DNA from: Paratinospora sagittata
Taxonomy: Eukaryota; Streptophyta; Magnoliopsida; Ranunculales; Menispermaceae
Direction of reading: 5' to 3'
Assembly: GCA_035771175.1 (NCBI GenBank)
Contig: CM069605.1
Location: 19,523,788-19,587,787 of the forward strand
Length of the DNA stretch: 64,000 bases
The notes beneath the pieces are model-generated. The model did no database searches, was not told where the DNA came from, and saw only the letters and a list, made by a program, of their open reading frames with translations. The first letter of the stretch is position 1, and each line of letters starts with the position of its first letter. Positions 33,681 to 45,497 of the stretch are shown piece after piece. Both the position numbers and the translations under genes were made by a program.

Positions 33681-33692
33681 GTTGGGGAGAGT
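33681..33692 (+). promoter_or_regulatory. Element B polypurine tract
   Basis: GTTGGGGAGAGT lies immediately before the 3' LTR. A purine run at this place primes plus-strand DNA synthesis in LTR retrotransposons. G1 has a related run, TTCGGGAGAT, before its own LTR. Confidence 0.75.
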
Positions 33693-36569
33693 TGTAGCAC
33701 CCGTGCCTTTAGGTGACGTCATTTTGACCCATAGTGTACACTATACGTATTCGTATACGTATGTGTATATATATTTTGATGCTCGAAGTACGTAAGTTCG
33801 AGTGTCTTTGCATGATTTTAGATCATAAAGGGTGCGCATGAAATTTCGGAACCATTGGAGACCCGTTCGACGTCAAAATATTTCAAAAACGATGTTTTGG
33901 ATCCAGTGGAGCTTTCTCCATGGAGGAAGAAATTTCTGTCACAACTTACATCAATGGTTTGATCTCCTAGATCCGTTCTCTGATTGGGCTGAAATTTTGT
34001 CAGCTCATTCTTATATGATAGATCTTCATTATGATCGGTGAAGATCTTGATTGGAGTTACCTACTTTGAGTTATAAGACCCAAAACACTATTTCACGGAT
34101 TCTGGGATTTTCTTACGCAGTTTTGATCAAACAGTTAGATCTCACAATCCCACCGTTGGATTGAGCCTAAAGTTTACCAGAATGTTGATAACTAACGTTT
34201 GAACTGTTAAGATGTTAAAATCGTGCGTATTTTGTAGGAAATGGACTATCTAAGTGCAAGTATTGTAACAGGAAATCTGGGTTTTTGATAGTTTTGGCAA
34301 CTTTTAGTTGTGGGCCTAAGCTTATCTATTTAAGCAACCAGAACGGGATTTTAGGCTCATTTGCTCATTTCTCAGCCAGGAAAGAGAGAAAGGAGCTGGA
34401 GAGGAGAAAAGGAGAGGAAAGTTAGGGTTTGGTGATTTCTTGCTCAAGAACACCTAAGGTTTGTATTTTTCCTCAATTTCTTCCTTGAATCTCTCTATTA
34501 GTTGCATGATAGCTTTATTTTGAGCATGAGGGTTTTATTTTGATGCATGCATTGTGATGAACTTTGGATGGGTGGAAGACCAAAGTTGAAGTTGAGTCTT
34601 GCATGTCACATATGTGTGATTAGAGAGTGTAAGGAGTACACTAATGGTGAAAGCCCCAATTTCTAGCAAGAAATTGGAAGGTTTAGTTCAAATGACCTAT
34701 ACTTAGTTTATGGCCTTAGACTTTTTCAAAATGTTTGAATGTCAACTATGTTGTTCTAGTGGCCATTGTGGATGATTCCATGTTGCAAGAGCAGTAAAAT
34801 TCATGGTTGAACATGGTGGCCTACTGTAAAATTGGCAATATGGCATATGTATGAAAATTTCCAGATTTGGGGCTTTTGATACTCTTGATATAAAATCTGG
34901 AAAATTATGCAATGTAGGTCTAATTGGACATGATTAGAGTTGTTTGATGATTGAATTCAGTGGGTTCACATAATGGACACCCTAAGGTTGAAAAATTTTG
35001 ATCTAGGCTAAGTATTTGACATTTTTCATGTACTTTGACAATTTTGCATGTAATTTGGGGATTTTGCCCAAATTGGGAGTTTTCACCCAAAGCAAGTCAA
35101 TTTATGAAATTGACTTGGGGATTGTTTAATTGGACCCAAATTAAGTAGAATCATGGGTTTAAAATGTTAGAACCTATGTTAAATTGATATGACTTAGTTC
35201 ATTTTGACCTTATGGTTTATATTGGCCTAATTGGGGATTTTGACCAAGACTTAGTCAATTGATGAAATTGACTTGATGTATAGTCTAATTGACCCTAATT
35301 ATAATTGAATTTCATGTATATTAGTGGTTGGATCATGGGATCACCCTATTACATTCAATTTAGGTCAATCTTAGTTTAATTGAGTCTAAATGATCAAGTT
35401 GGGCAATATGGAAATTGGCTCAAGGGGGTAATCAATTTAGAATCTAATTGACTTTAGATTGGGTTTGAACATGGGGTTTTGACACACTTTATGACTGATT
35501 TTCAGTTGTGTGAACCATGTTATTTTCAGGTCTTGTGATTGATCTTGAACCCGTTTAGTCAATTGGAGAGTTTTGGCAATTGGATTGGCTAGACTTAGCC
35601 AATCAAGTGTGAGTGATCTTTTACTTTTGGATTATTTATATGTGGCATTGTATTATAGAAATGTTTTAAATGCTTATGTATAATGGTATGCATGTTTTAA
35701 TATTCCATGAAATACATTTGAGCATAATTCATTGGGATGACAATTTGGGTTGAGGCTCCTAGTTGGAATTTCCTCTTTTTGGAAATTCTCGTAAGTCTAG
35801 CGGCGATCCCAGTTGTGTACCTGGCATAGGGTTTTATGCCTTGTGTATGGGTAGGTTAGTTTAAACTAATCCTACGTGCTGCACAACCCCATAAACCCTA
35901 TTAGAATACGGGTATTGTGTGTGTGTTCGGGCACTGTGTGTCGCGCACCAGGCCTTGAAACCCCCATACTCGGGAGGTGTTAGGTTTACATGAGCATGAC
36001 TACAAAATGTTATGCATCGTCTTATGTATGACTTGATGCATTATGTTAGCATGTGTGTAATATATTTCGTTATCATGACATTTCAACTGTTTTATGATCT
36101 TATCATGTTTTATAAATGCACGTATATGCCACTTGTAAAAAACATTCACTGAGCTGGCTGTAGCTCACACCTCACCATCTTCTTTCAATATCTGATAGAA
36201 AAGGAAAAGGGAAGGCTTGACTGCGGAGCGTCCCTTGTTTTTGTTTCATGTAGGTGTTGTACATTTAGTTTTGTATTTTGATAATTATGTACATGATAAC
36301 ACCTAGTAATTGTATATTTAACACATAGTTGGGATGTGTTGGGTTTTGTATCATTTTGAAGACTCTGGAATTTTATGTTTGTAAAACTTTGGAGAAGTAA
36401 TATTTTATTTCATTATGATCATGATAGTTGGTTGTTAATGATGTACTTTTATTTCTTTTTGGGGATTCGTATATGTATTTTAGGCTGACGAGACGTCGGG
36501 TGTACCGACGGAGGGTATACTTGGAGGTTCCCGTGCCGGTCATGACGTCACGTATAGTGGGTCGTGACA
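33693..36569 (+). mobile_element. Element B 3' LTR
   Basis: 2877 bp, TGTAGCACCC...TCGTGACA, followed by CATGT. TGACGTCA lies at 33714-33721 and 36543-36550; TATTTAAG at 34327-34334. It keeps the 35-bp segment (35762-35797, TTGGAATTTCC...) that the 5' LTR has lost; LTR A has a similar segment, so the loss is on the 5' side. Confidence 0.95.
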
Positions 36570-37662
36570 CATGTTATTTCAAGATCTTGTGGTTGATCTA
36601 TATAACCCAAATAGTCAATTGGAGGTTGTGGTGCTTAGGGTGATTTGTGCATCTGAGTGGTTTCTTTGGTTGGATTGGAATTGGATTGGCTAAGTCTAGC
36701 CAATCAAGTTGTGAGTGTCCCTTTACATTTGGATTTCTCTATGTGACATTGTATTACTTAAATTGATTTAAATTGATATTTATAAGTGTTATGCATGTTT
36801 TAATGTTTCATGAAATGATTTTTAGCATAGTCTATAGGGTTAGCAACTTGGTTGGGTTTCCTTGTTGAGATTTTCCTTGGGAAGTCTCGTAAGTCTACTG
36901 GTGATCGATCCCCAGTTGTGGACCTGGCAGAGGGTTTTATTGCTTGTGTATAGAAAAGATAGCTTAGGCTGGTCCTACGTGCTGCATGACCCTAGAAATC
37001 CTACTAGAATACGAGTATTGTTTGGTCGGATCGGGCGCTATGTGTAGCGCACAGGCCTTTGATCACCCTTTCTTTGGAGGTGTTAGGATTGCATTGACAT
37101 GTTTAGAAATGATATGCATTTTCTTTGTTATGACATGATGCATTATATTGGAATGTATGTAATCTTGTTTAATCACCTTATTATTTCAAATGTTTTTTAT
37201 GATTTTGCCATGTTTTATATAAATACACGTATATTGCCACTTGTAGAAGACATTCACTGAGCTTGTTGCAGCTCACACCTCACCCTTTTCTTTCAGGATC
37301 GGATAAGGAAAGAAAAAGGGAAGGCTTGGCTGCGGACCACCCCTTGGTTTTTGTTGATGTAGGTGTTGTACATTCTTTTGTATTTTGATATTATGTACAT
37401 GATAATGCCTAGTATATGTATAATTAACACATAGATGGGATGTGGATGGTTTGTATTATTTTGTGGACTTGGAATTTTATATTTGGTATTTTGGATGATT
37501 ATGTTAGATGGATGCCTTATAGGATTGTGTTTTATTGGGACTCGTGTTATATTAGGATGACGGATCGCCTGGTGTACCGATAGAAGGTATATCCGGGGGT
37601 TCTGTGCCGGTCATGACATCACGTATAATGGGTCATGACGTCACGTATAGTGGGTCATGACA
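36570..37662 (+). mobile_element. LTR A, right part
   Basis: The sequence continues LTR A after element B: ATTTCAAGATCTTGTGG, the GGATTGGCTAAGTCTAGCCAATC hairpin, the CACTGAGCTTGTTGCAGCTCAC segment, AAAGGGAAGGCTTGGCTGCG, and the U5 end. The last 26 bp of the LTR are duplicated in tandem (GTCATGACATCACGTATAAT and GTCATGACGTCACGTATAGT). After GGGTCATGACA the Athila1 polymerase resumes with TTATC. Confidence 0.85.
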
Positions 37663-40526
37663 TTATCAGTGTTGAATCTTCATCTTTTATTGACTCAAAA
37701 GCCCCCAAGCCAGAGTTGAAGTCTCTTCCACATCATCTCATATATGCATTTCTGGGCAAGGATGATACATTTCCAGTGATCATTTCATCCACCTTGTCTT
37801 ATATTCAAGAGGAAAAGTTGTTGAGGATCCTAAGGGAGCACAAATAAGCTATTGGGTGGACAATTGCAGACATAAAGGCGATCAGTCCATCTATTTGCAT
37901 GCACAAGATACTCATGGAGGATTCATACAAGCCCACAGTGGAACATCAGAGGAGGTTGAATCTTGCAATGAAAGAAGTGGTCAAGGCTGAGATTCTAAAA
38001 TGGCTCAAGGCAGGCATCATTTATTCCATATCTGATGCATCATGGGTAAGCCTTATATACGTTGTACCTAAGAGAGGAGGTATCACGGTGATCAAGAATG
38101 AAATAGATGAAATGATCTCCTCATGTACTATTATTGGTTGGAGGGTGTGCATCTATTACAAAAAGTTAAGTAAGGCCACCAGAAAATATCGTTTTCCATT
38201 GTCCTTCATTGATCAGATACTGGACCGTTTGGCAGGGTTTGAGTACTATTGTTTCCTTGATGGATATTCTAGGTATAATCAGATTGCTATTGCTCCAGAG
38301 GACCAGGAAAAGACTACATTCACATGCCCTTCTGGCACTTTGCCTTTAAGAGAATGCCCTTTGGGTTATGCAATGTTTTAGCCACTTTTCAAATATGCAT
38401 GATGGCCATATTTGCTGACTTGATTGAGGAAGTGATGGAGGTATTCATGGATGATTTCTATATTTTTGGGTCTTCTTTTGATCTTTGTTTGAAGAATCTT
38501 TCACTTGTGTTACAGAGATGTGAGGAGAAGAACCTTGTGCTGAATTGGGAGAAGTGTTATTTTATGGTACAAGAAAGAATTATTTTGGGACATAGAGTTT
38601 CTTCGAAAAGGTTGGAAGTAGACAAAGTTAAGATTGTGGCAATTGAGAAACTTATGCATCCAACCAATGTCAAGGGTATAAGAAGCTTTCTTGGACATGC
38701 TGGATTTTACAGACGATTTATCAAGGATTTCTCCACGATTACTAAGCCTTTTTGTAATCTCTTGGAGAATAATGTGCCATTTATCTTTGATGAAGCATGT
38801 ATACGAGCATTTGATCACTTGAAGAAAGCACTTATTTCAGCTCCCATTATGATAGTGCCCAATTGGACAGAGCCATTCGAGTTAATGTGTGATGTTAGTA
38901 ATTATTCAGTTGGAGCTGTGTTGGATCAGAGGAGAGATAAGATCTTCAAAGCCATATACTATGCCAGTAAAACTTTGGATGGGGCCCAAAGAAATTACAC
39001 GACCATAAAAAAATAATTATTTGTAATGGTGTTTTCTTGTGAAAAGTTCAGGCCTTATCTTGTTGGTTCAAAGGTCATTGTGTACACAGATCATGCAGCC
39101 ATTCGTTATCTTTTTGCTAAGGAGGATGCCAAGCCCAGGTTGATTAGATGGATTCTCCTCCTTCAAGAGTTTGATCTCGATATCAAGGATAAGAAAGGAA
39201 GTGAGAATGGGGTAGTTGATCACCTATCTAGGCTACAAACACAAGCAAAAGATGATGCGGGGCTTATTCAAGAAGCATTTCCCGATGAACAATTGAATGC
39301 CTTGAGTAAGAAACTTCCTTAGTATGCAGATTTGGTCAATTTTGTGGCTAGTGGCATCTTACAGCCAGACATCTCCTCAGCTTAGAAGAAAAAGTTTTTC
39401 CATGATGCTAGATTTTATATGTGGGACGAGCCAATCTTATACAAGAGGTACAATGATCAAGTAATCTGAAGATGTGTGCCAAAAAGTGAAGTTCAAGCCA
39501 TCCTCAGAGATTGTCACTATTCCTTGTATGGTGGTCATTTTGGTTACCAAAGAATTGCGTACAAAGTCTTGCAAAGTGGATTTTATTGGCCAACCTTGTT
39601 CAAGGACAGTTATGTGTTTGTGAAGTCATGTGATAGATGCCAAAGACAAGGGAGTATTTCCAAATGGGATGAGATTCTCATAAAGACTTTTGTTGAGGTT
39701 GAATTATTTGATGTGTGGGGAATTGATTTCATGGGGACCATTCCCATCCTCCAATGGCAAGCTATATATTTTGTTGGTGGTTGATTATGTGTCAAAGTGG
39801 GTTGAAGCCTTTGCTACTGCCACAAATGATGCCCGGGTTGTATTGAAATTCCTTCAGAAGAATATGTTTACAAGATTTGTTACTCCAAGAGCTATCATAA
39901 GTGATGAAAGCTCTCACTTTTGCAACAAGTTTTTCAAGGCTTTACTTTCCATGTATGGAGTGAAGCATAAAGTCACTTTGGCCTATCATCAACAGTCTAA
40001 TGGGAATGTCGAGGTCTCTAACCGGGAAGTGAAAAGAATTTTGGAGAAGACTGTGAGCACTAATAGGAAAGATTGTGCATTGAAGCTTGATGATGTTTTA
40101 TGGGCATACCGCACTGCCTACAAAACACCTATTGGATTGTTTTCGTATAGACTTGTCTTTGGCAAGTCTTGTCATTTACCATGTGAGTTGGAGCATTGAG
40201 CTTATTGGGTGATAAGGAAATTGAATTTTGAAATGAAGGCTTGTGGAGAGCAAAGGCTGCTTCAAGTCAATGAAATGGATGAGTTTAGACAAGATGCCTT
40301 TGAGAATGCTAAGATCTATAAAGAGAGAACCAAGGGATGGCATGGCAAACATATCTTGAAGAAAGAGTTTCTTCCGAGGCAACAAGTCCTCTTCTACAAT
40401 TCAAGACTAAGGCTCTTTCCAGGAAAGTTGAAGTCTAGGTGGTCCGAGCCATTTCTTCTCACAAAAGTTTTCCCCTGTGGAGCGGTAGAGTTACAAAGCA
40501 ATAACGTGGACGTTTGTATCAAGTGA
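37663..40526 (+). pseudogene. Athila1 pol: RT, RNase H, integrase
   Basis: The polymerase resumes with PELKSLPHHLIYAFLG and WTIADIKAISPSICMHKILM. RT: EVVKAEILKWLKAGIIY, IDQILDRLAGFEYYCFLDGY, and the active site FMDD (about 38445). RNase H: FELMCDVSNYSVGAVL, then [12 protein letters not shown]. Integrase: zinc finger with H-GGHFG and SCDRCQRQG, catalytic segments [19 protein letters not shown] and EVSNREVKR. Breaks: stop at 37846, frameshift at about 38335, stop at 39014, stops at 39320, 39383 and 39467, frameshift at about 39775, and stop at 40197. It cannot be active. The gene ends near 40526, after the segment that follows integrase in Athila ([20 protein letters not shown]). Confidence 0.85.
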
Positions 40527-42297
40527 AAGGGAAAGGGTGAAGCACAACTATGGAGCATTTGATCCAAACAAGGAGAAATTACCCCTTCATCAACCATCCT
40601 GAGCAAGAAAAGAGAAAGTCTAGCTAAAAATTATACAAAAGAGCTTCTTGGGAGGCAACCCAACCGAAAGAAAGAAGCTTTTTGTGTTTTGTTTTCGTTT
40701 TAGTCATTGTAGTATAGGAATTGAGTTTTTTTCTCCACTAATGACATCTCTTTTTGTCTCTTTCTGGGTTTCAATTCAAGTTTGGGGGTCCTCAGTGTTA
40801 CTGAGAAAAAAAGAAGAATTTTGGAGCCTTCTACCCTCGTGGGTTAAGGGAGTATCGTTACCCTTTTCTTTATGTGCACGTTTTTGTATTGAGGTCAATG
40901 CCAACTTTAAGTTTGGGGGAGAGTTTGAATTCTTGGTGTCTTTAGCGTAAATTTTGAAAATTTTTGTGAAATTTTTTGTTTTTCATGCATTTTCATCAAT
41001 GAATAATTCCATATTCCATTATGAGTTTTGATTTGATTTGATCTTGTATGGATGATTTAGGATAGGATTTGAACTCATTTTTTAGTATAACCCTTGGAAA
41101 ACTAGATTGTACTCTTTAGTTTGTGTGCTTGATCTACTTTGCAGTGTTTATTGGACATTCTCGTTGACTTTTGAGCATTAAATTAAGATCATGAATTCCA
41201 CTTGTTTGCTTAAGTCATGATTATGCAAGTTAAGTACCTTTAGATCTCATTTTTAAACTGAACTCTAGAACTTGTTTGATCACTTCTTGAGTTGATATCC
41301 TAGGAATCACACTATGAGAGACATGATTTAGGCCATTTTTGGATAGATTGAACCATAAAGCCTACCTAGCTATTATATTACCCCTAGTCATCCTATTTTG
41401 AGCCATTTACTCTTTTTATTGTCACCAAAATTGATTAGCCAAGGCCTTTGATTGAATTTTCCTTGTTTTTACCAAAGCACTCTTAACTCTTTGAAACATA
41501 TGAGTTGCGTTTCTTTTGGGTATTTTTGCATTGGAAAGTATGTGAATATGGGCTATGGAATGAAAATGTATGAGAAAGTGATGAGAAAAAGTTCAAAATG
41601 TGTGTTTCATGCGAAAAAGAAAAAGAAAAAGATGAAGAATAAAAAGAAAAGAAAGAAAAGAAAATTCATGTTTCTTCATCTATGTAAGGAAGTGACATAA
41701 GTTTGGGGATGTGGGTAATGTGAATGAAAAATGTGAAAAATCTTGGTTGGGTAATGTTTGGTTTTGGTTTATGTGTAAGGTATGGGATGTGTGCAAAAAT
41801 TGTTGATGTAACAAAGATGTTTTGGGTGTATTAAGCTTCATTTTATCCACTTTGATATACCCTTAGCCCTAGCCTTACATAACAAGCTATATAAAGACCT
41901 ATTGATCTTGATTGGTGTGAAACCTACATTAGTGGAGAGAAGGGTGAAAAACAAACATATGAAGTTTCATGTTTTGTTTTATGAGATCATATTTCTATCT
42001 TGTTTGCATTGATCTATATGATTTATGAGTGGTCATGTGAATGATTTTTTATGCTTGGTTGTCAATGAGAACTGAAAAGAAGACATGGTCTTGTAGGTTG
42101 AAATTCTAGACAACAAGTTTAAACTTTCGAAGCTTTCCTTGTGTTATGCCTATAAAATTTGTGCTGTCTTTCAGATCAATTGAATCCATTTTCAAAAATC
42201 AAACCCTTGTTCATCTTGGAATATGTGAAGAGTTTGTTTGATCAACTTTCATTTTTCTCTTTACTTGGGACGATCAAAGTCTAAGTTTGGGGAAATT
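40527..42297 (+). other. Athila1 3' non-coding region with repeated polypurine-like motifs
   Basis: About 1.8 kb between pol and the 3' LTR. No env-like gene can be supported: the short ORFs (40648-40950, 41452-41700) are low in complexity, the second being a run of Lys codons from an A/G-rich tract (41610-41665). AAGTTTGGGG occurs four times, at about 40777, 40908, 41699 and 42282. The last, AAGTTTGGGGAAATT, touches the LTR and is the working polypurine tract. Confidence 0.65.
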
Positions 42298-43821
42298 TGA
42301 TAAGTTGAGTTTTAGTAGTTAGTTTGCACGTTAATTTGATAGACTTTTAGGTGCATTTTCTTAGTTTTTAGATATTTTTTGCAAGAATTGCATAGTTAGT
42401 TGTTTTAGGTTCATTTAGGCTTTATCTTAGGCTTTTATAGGTTCTTATCATGAATATATGACATTTTATTACTTGTTAATATCATAGAAATCATATACTT
42501 TGGGTGCATTTCATTTTAGTTAATACTTTGATCAATTGCAGAGAATATATACCTTTTTGTGCTTTGTTTTGTAGGTAAATAAAGAGCCTAAAAGTGGGAT
42601 GCAATGTGATTCAAAGGGTGGCAAGACCATGTCAAAGAAAGGTGCAAAAGATGGACCAAAGAACCAAGAGAAAAGCCAGAAAAAATGGCTAAGTCCACAC
42701 AAAGAAGCAAGAGAAAAACCAAGGAAAGAAGCTCTCTGAGCGCCGTGACGCTAAAAGCGAAAACCTTGCGATAAATTGTGTGTAGTACTACGACGCTCAG
42801 TTGCGAATTTTAATGCCAATTTGGTTCTTTTGGCTATTTTTGTTTGCCCTTTTTTGTCTTTTCCCCACTTATGTATATAATCTCATTTTAGGGTTGTTTT
42901 ACAAATCATCTTTCATTATAGTAGAATTAGAGAGCAATTAAATAGGGTTAGGGTTAGGAAAAGGAGGCAAGAAAAGAAGACAAGGAAGGAAGAGTTGCAG
43001 GTCCAAGCTTGAAGAAGAACGGGGTTTTCTCTACTTTTATTTCAATTAGAACTTGTGTTTTATGATTTCTTCTTTGAATATCTCTCTTGCACTCATGTAT
43101 TTGAATATGAGCTAAACATTTGATCAAGAGGTTTAATTGATCTATGTTGATCTTATGGTTTGATTATTGATTGTGTGTTCTTGATTGATTATGTGGGTTT
43201 ATTTGCAATTTCTAACTCTTAATGCTTACAAATTGCTGGCCACATTTTAGATGACCTTAGATTTGATATCTATCACTTGGAAAAGAGGATATTGAATTGG
43301 ATTGGGGAAATTGCAACCTAGGGTTATTGTATCATGTTGGGAAACCGACAAAGCCCTTGGAAATCAATTAAAAATAGGTCCAAAATCTTATTGCATGTTT
43401 GATTCATTAGTTTATCACTTGGAAAAGGAAATTAATGTGTTGAGCATAGATAATTGAACTGTCACTTGGAAGAGGGGTTTATTTGAATTAGATCTATGAT
43501 TTATAAATCCATGAATTAATCATTTACATGACATTTTGAAAACCATAATTGAAGACATAGTGATATTAATCCTTTAGAGTTTTTAATCATTGATTTTCTC
43601 TATTTTCTATCCAAATTACATCGTTTAGTTTTAATTGTTGCTTACTTTACCTTTAGTACTCAATTCATCAAATATTAATCATGTAGATAAAATTTAGAGT
43701 TAGTATAATTTCGGGCATTGAAACATAATTTTGTCAATCCTTGAGGACGATAATCCGGTATTCACTGGTATATATTATAACTTGATATTCGTACATTTGT
43801 GAATTGAAATATCTTGCTTCA
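42298..43821 (+). mobile_element. Athila1 3' LTR
   Basis: TGATAAGTTGAGTTTTAG ... ATCTTGCTTCA, 1524 bp, matches the 5' LTR along its length. AGCGCCGTGACGCT (42739-42752) is the counterpart of AGCACCGTGGTGCT in the 5' LTR. A few small indels account for the 20-bp difference. Confidence 0.85.
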
Positions 43822-44317
43822 AGTTTTTGGGCACCGTGACGCTCAGGGTTTGGTCGCCCAGAACTTGAACTCCACCACTGGGCGCTGCGGCGCCCATTCT
43901 CGACCTTCCTGGTTGAGCTGCTTCTCTTCTTTGTGTTTTTCTTCTTTTGGTCCATCTCTTGCACCTTGTTTTGACATGTTTTTAGCCACTTTTCTTCATC
44001 AATTAAACCTTGTTTCAACCCACTTTAGAACTCTTTATTCACCTACAAAACAAAGGAAACTAAGTGTAAACACTATAGAAGTAATCAAAGTATTAAACTG
44101 AAATGGAATGACCTCAAAGTATATGATTACTAGAGTATTAACATGTATGAGAATGTGATTTATTCGTGATGGAAACCTCTAAAAACCCAAGATAATATCT
44201 AAATGAACCTAAAACAACTAAGTATGATCATTTAATGCAAATATATCTAAAAACTAGCTAAATGCACCTAAAAATCTATCAAATTAAAATGCAAACTAAC
44301 TACTAAAACTCATGTCA
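43822..44317 (-). mobile_element. Inverted fragment of a related Athila LTR
   Basis: On the minus strand this begins TGACATGAGTTTTAGTAG, matching the first bases of the Athila1 LTR. It continues through GCTTTGTTTTGTAGGT, AAAGATGGACC-like and GGGCGCCGCAGCGCCC segments, and stops where it meets the LTR end. It is thus the first 490 or so bases of a diverged Athila LTR, set tail against tail with the Athila1 3' LTR. After its outer end the G1 integrase frame continues at once. Confidence 0.75.
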
Positions 44318-45497
44318 ACAGGTAAAAGTTGAACACCAGAGGCCAGGAGGCTAGATGCAACCATTATCCATTCCTGAATGGAAATTGGAGCATATTACTA
44401 TGGACTTTCTCACAGGGCTACCCAGATCTTAGGGTAGATATGATGCCATTTGGGTGATAGTCGACCGTCTGACCAAATCTACACATTTTATTCCAATGAA
44501 CACCAGAGACTCGATTGATAGACTAAGCAGATTATATATTCAGGAGATTGTGATATTACACGGGGTACCTATTTCCATTGTGTCGGATAGAGATTCGTGT
44601 TTTATATCGAGGTTTTGGCAGGCCATGCAGATCTGATTTGGTACTCATCTCCGTCTAAGTATAACATTTCATCTTTAGACTGATGGCCAGACTGAGAGGG
44701 TGATATAGATGCTGGACGATATGCTCAGATCATGTATACTAGAGTTTGGTGGGACTTTAAGTGAATGTTTGTCGTTGTATAAATTCTCTTTTAACAACAG
44801 TTATCAGGCTAGTATCGGTATGGCACCGTATGAGGCCTTGTATGGTAAGCCATGTAGATTTCTGACTTGTTGGTATGAGGTTGGAGAATCACAATTATTG
44901 GGGCCAAAAGTTGTTGTTGATCACACAGAACAAATTAAGCAAATTAGGCAAAAATTTAAAATCGCCCAAGATCGACAAAAGAGTTATTTTGATAACTAAC
45001 ACAGGCTTTTACAGTTTGTAGTGGGTGAACAGGTATTACTGAAGGTCTCGCCACAAAAAAGGCCAAATGAGGTTTGGAGTGAAAGGAAAACTTGCTTCGC
45101 GATTTGTGGAATCGTTTGAAATCGTTGAGAGGATGGTCCATTAGCATATAAACTTGCTCTACCTCCTCAATTGGCTAACGTTCATAATGTGTTCCATGTG
45201 TCCATGTTGAAAAAATATCATCTAGATCTCACTCATGTCTTGGACGTAACCCAATTACAAGTTGGGGAGGACACTATGTATCCAAAACAACCAATCTAGA
45301 TAGTAGCCAGAAGAGTTCAAAAACTCAGGAATAAGGAGATTCCACTAGTTAGAATTAAATGGAAATATAATGATAATGAGGAGTAGACTTGGGAACAAGA
45401 AGATCAAATGTGAGAGCAATTTCCAAATTTGCTCGCCACTTAAGGTATATTCTTTGATTTTAAATTTCAAGAAAGAAATTCCTTAAGTTCGGGAGAT
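44318..45497 (+). pseudogene. Chromovirus G1 integrase (right part) and 3' end
   Basis: The frame resumes at QVKVEH right after the CGVCQ of the left part (19037). Segments: [41 protein letters not shown], then MLDDMLRSCILEFGG, NNSYQASIGMAPYEALYG, and a worn chromodomain region (IPLVRIKWKYND). Stops and frameshifts are frequent (44354, 44432, 44636, 44998, around 45060 and others). TTCGGGAGAT before the LTR is the polypurine tract. Confidence 0.8.

Larger units (their letters stand above)
25959..36569 (+). mobile_element. Full-length Tekay/Del-type chromovirus (element B)
   Basis: The element is 10.6 kb and complete: 5' LTR 25959-28794, primer site 28799, gag-pol 28993-33635, polypurine tract at about 33681 and 3' LTR 33693-36569. 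It has perfect 5-bp duplications CATGT on both sides (25954-25958, 36570-36574). Domain order (protease, RT, RNase H, integrase, C-terminal chromodomain) and the initiator-Met primer site place it with chromoviruses; the long LTRs of 2.8 kb fit Tekay/Del. In the stretch 26640-27780 compared with 34380-35520 I count only eight or nine substitutions by eye, under 1%, so insertion is recent. It lies within LTR A, which lies within Athila1, which lies within G1. Confidence 0.95.
19038..43821 (+). mobile_element. Athila-type Ty3/gypsy retrotransposon (Athila1), with nested insertions
   Basis: The element has LTRs at 19038-20541 and 42298-43821, a primer site of Athila type, gag, protease, RT, RNase H and integrase in Ty3 order, and a long 3' non-coding part before a polypurine tract. 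Removing the nested solo LTR (20988-22738) and LTR A with element B (24314-37662) leaves about 9.7 kb, a usual Athila length. It sits inside chromovirus G1; the left flank is GCCAG. No matching flank follows the right LTR, because an inverted piece of a related LTR (43822-44317) stands there. The two LTRs differ at roughly 6% of positions in a 120-bp stretch compared by eye, so this insertion is much older than element B. Confidence 0.85.

Noticed and set aside
41452..41700. Possible env-like or other gene downstream of Athila1 pol
   Set aside because: The Lys-rich end is an A/G-rich tract, there is no signal peptide or membrane segment, and the position varies in quality without a conserved start.
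43734..44101. Two overlapping ORFs at 43.7-44.1 kb
   Set aside because: They cover the joint of the Athila1 3' LTR with an inverted LTR fragment and the corresponding part of the other LTRs is not open.
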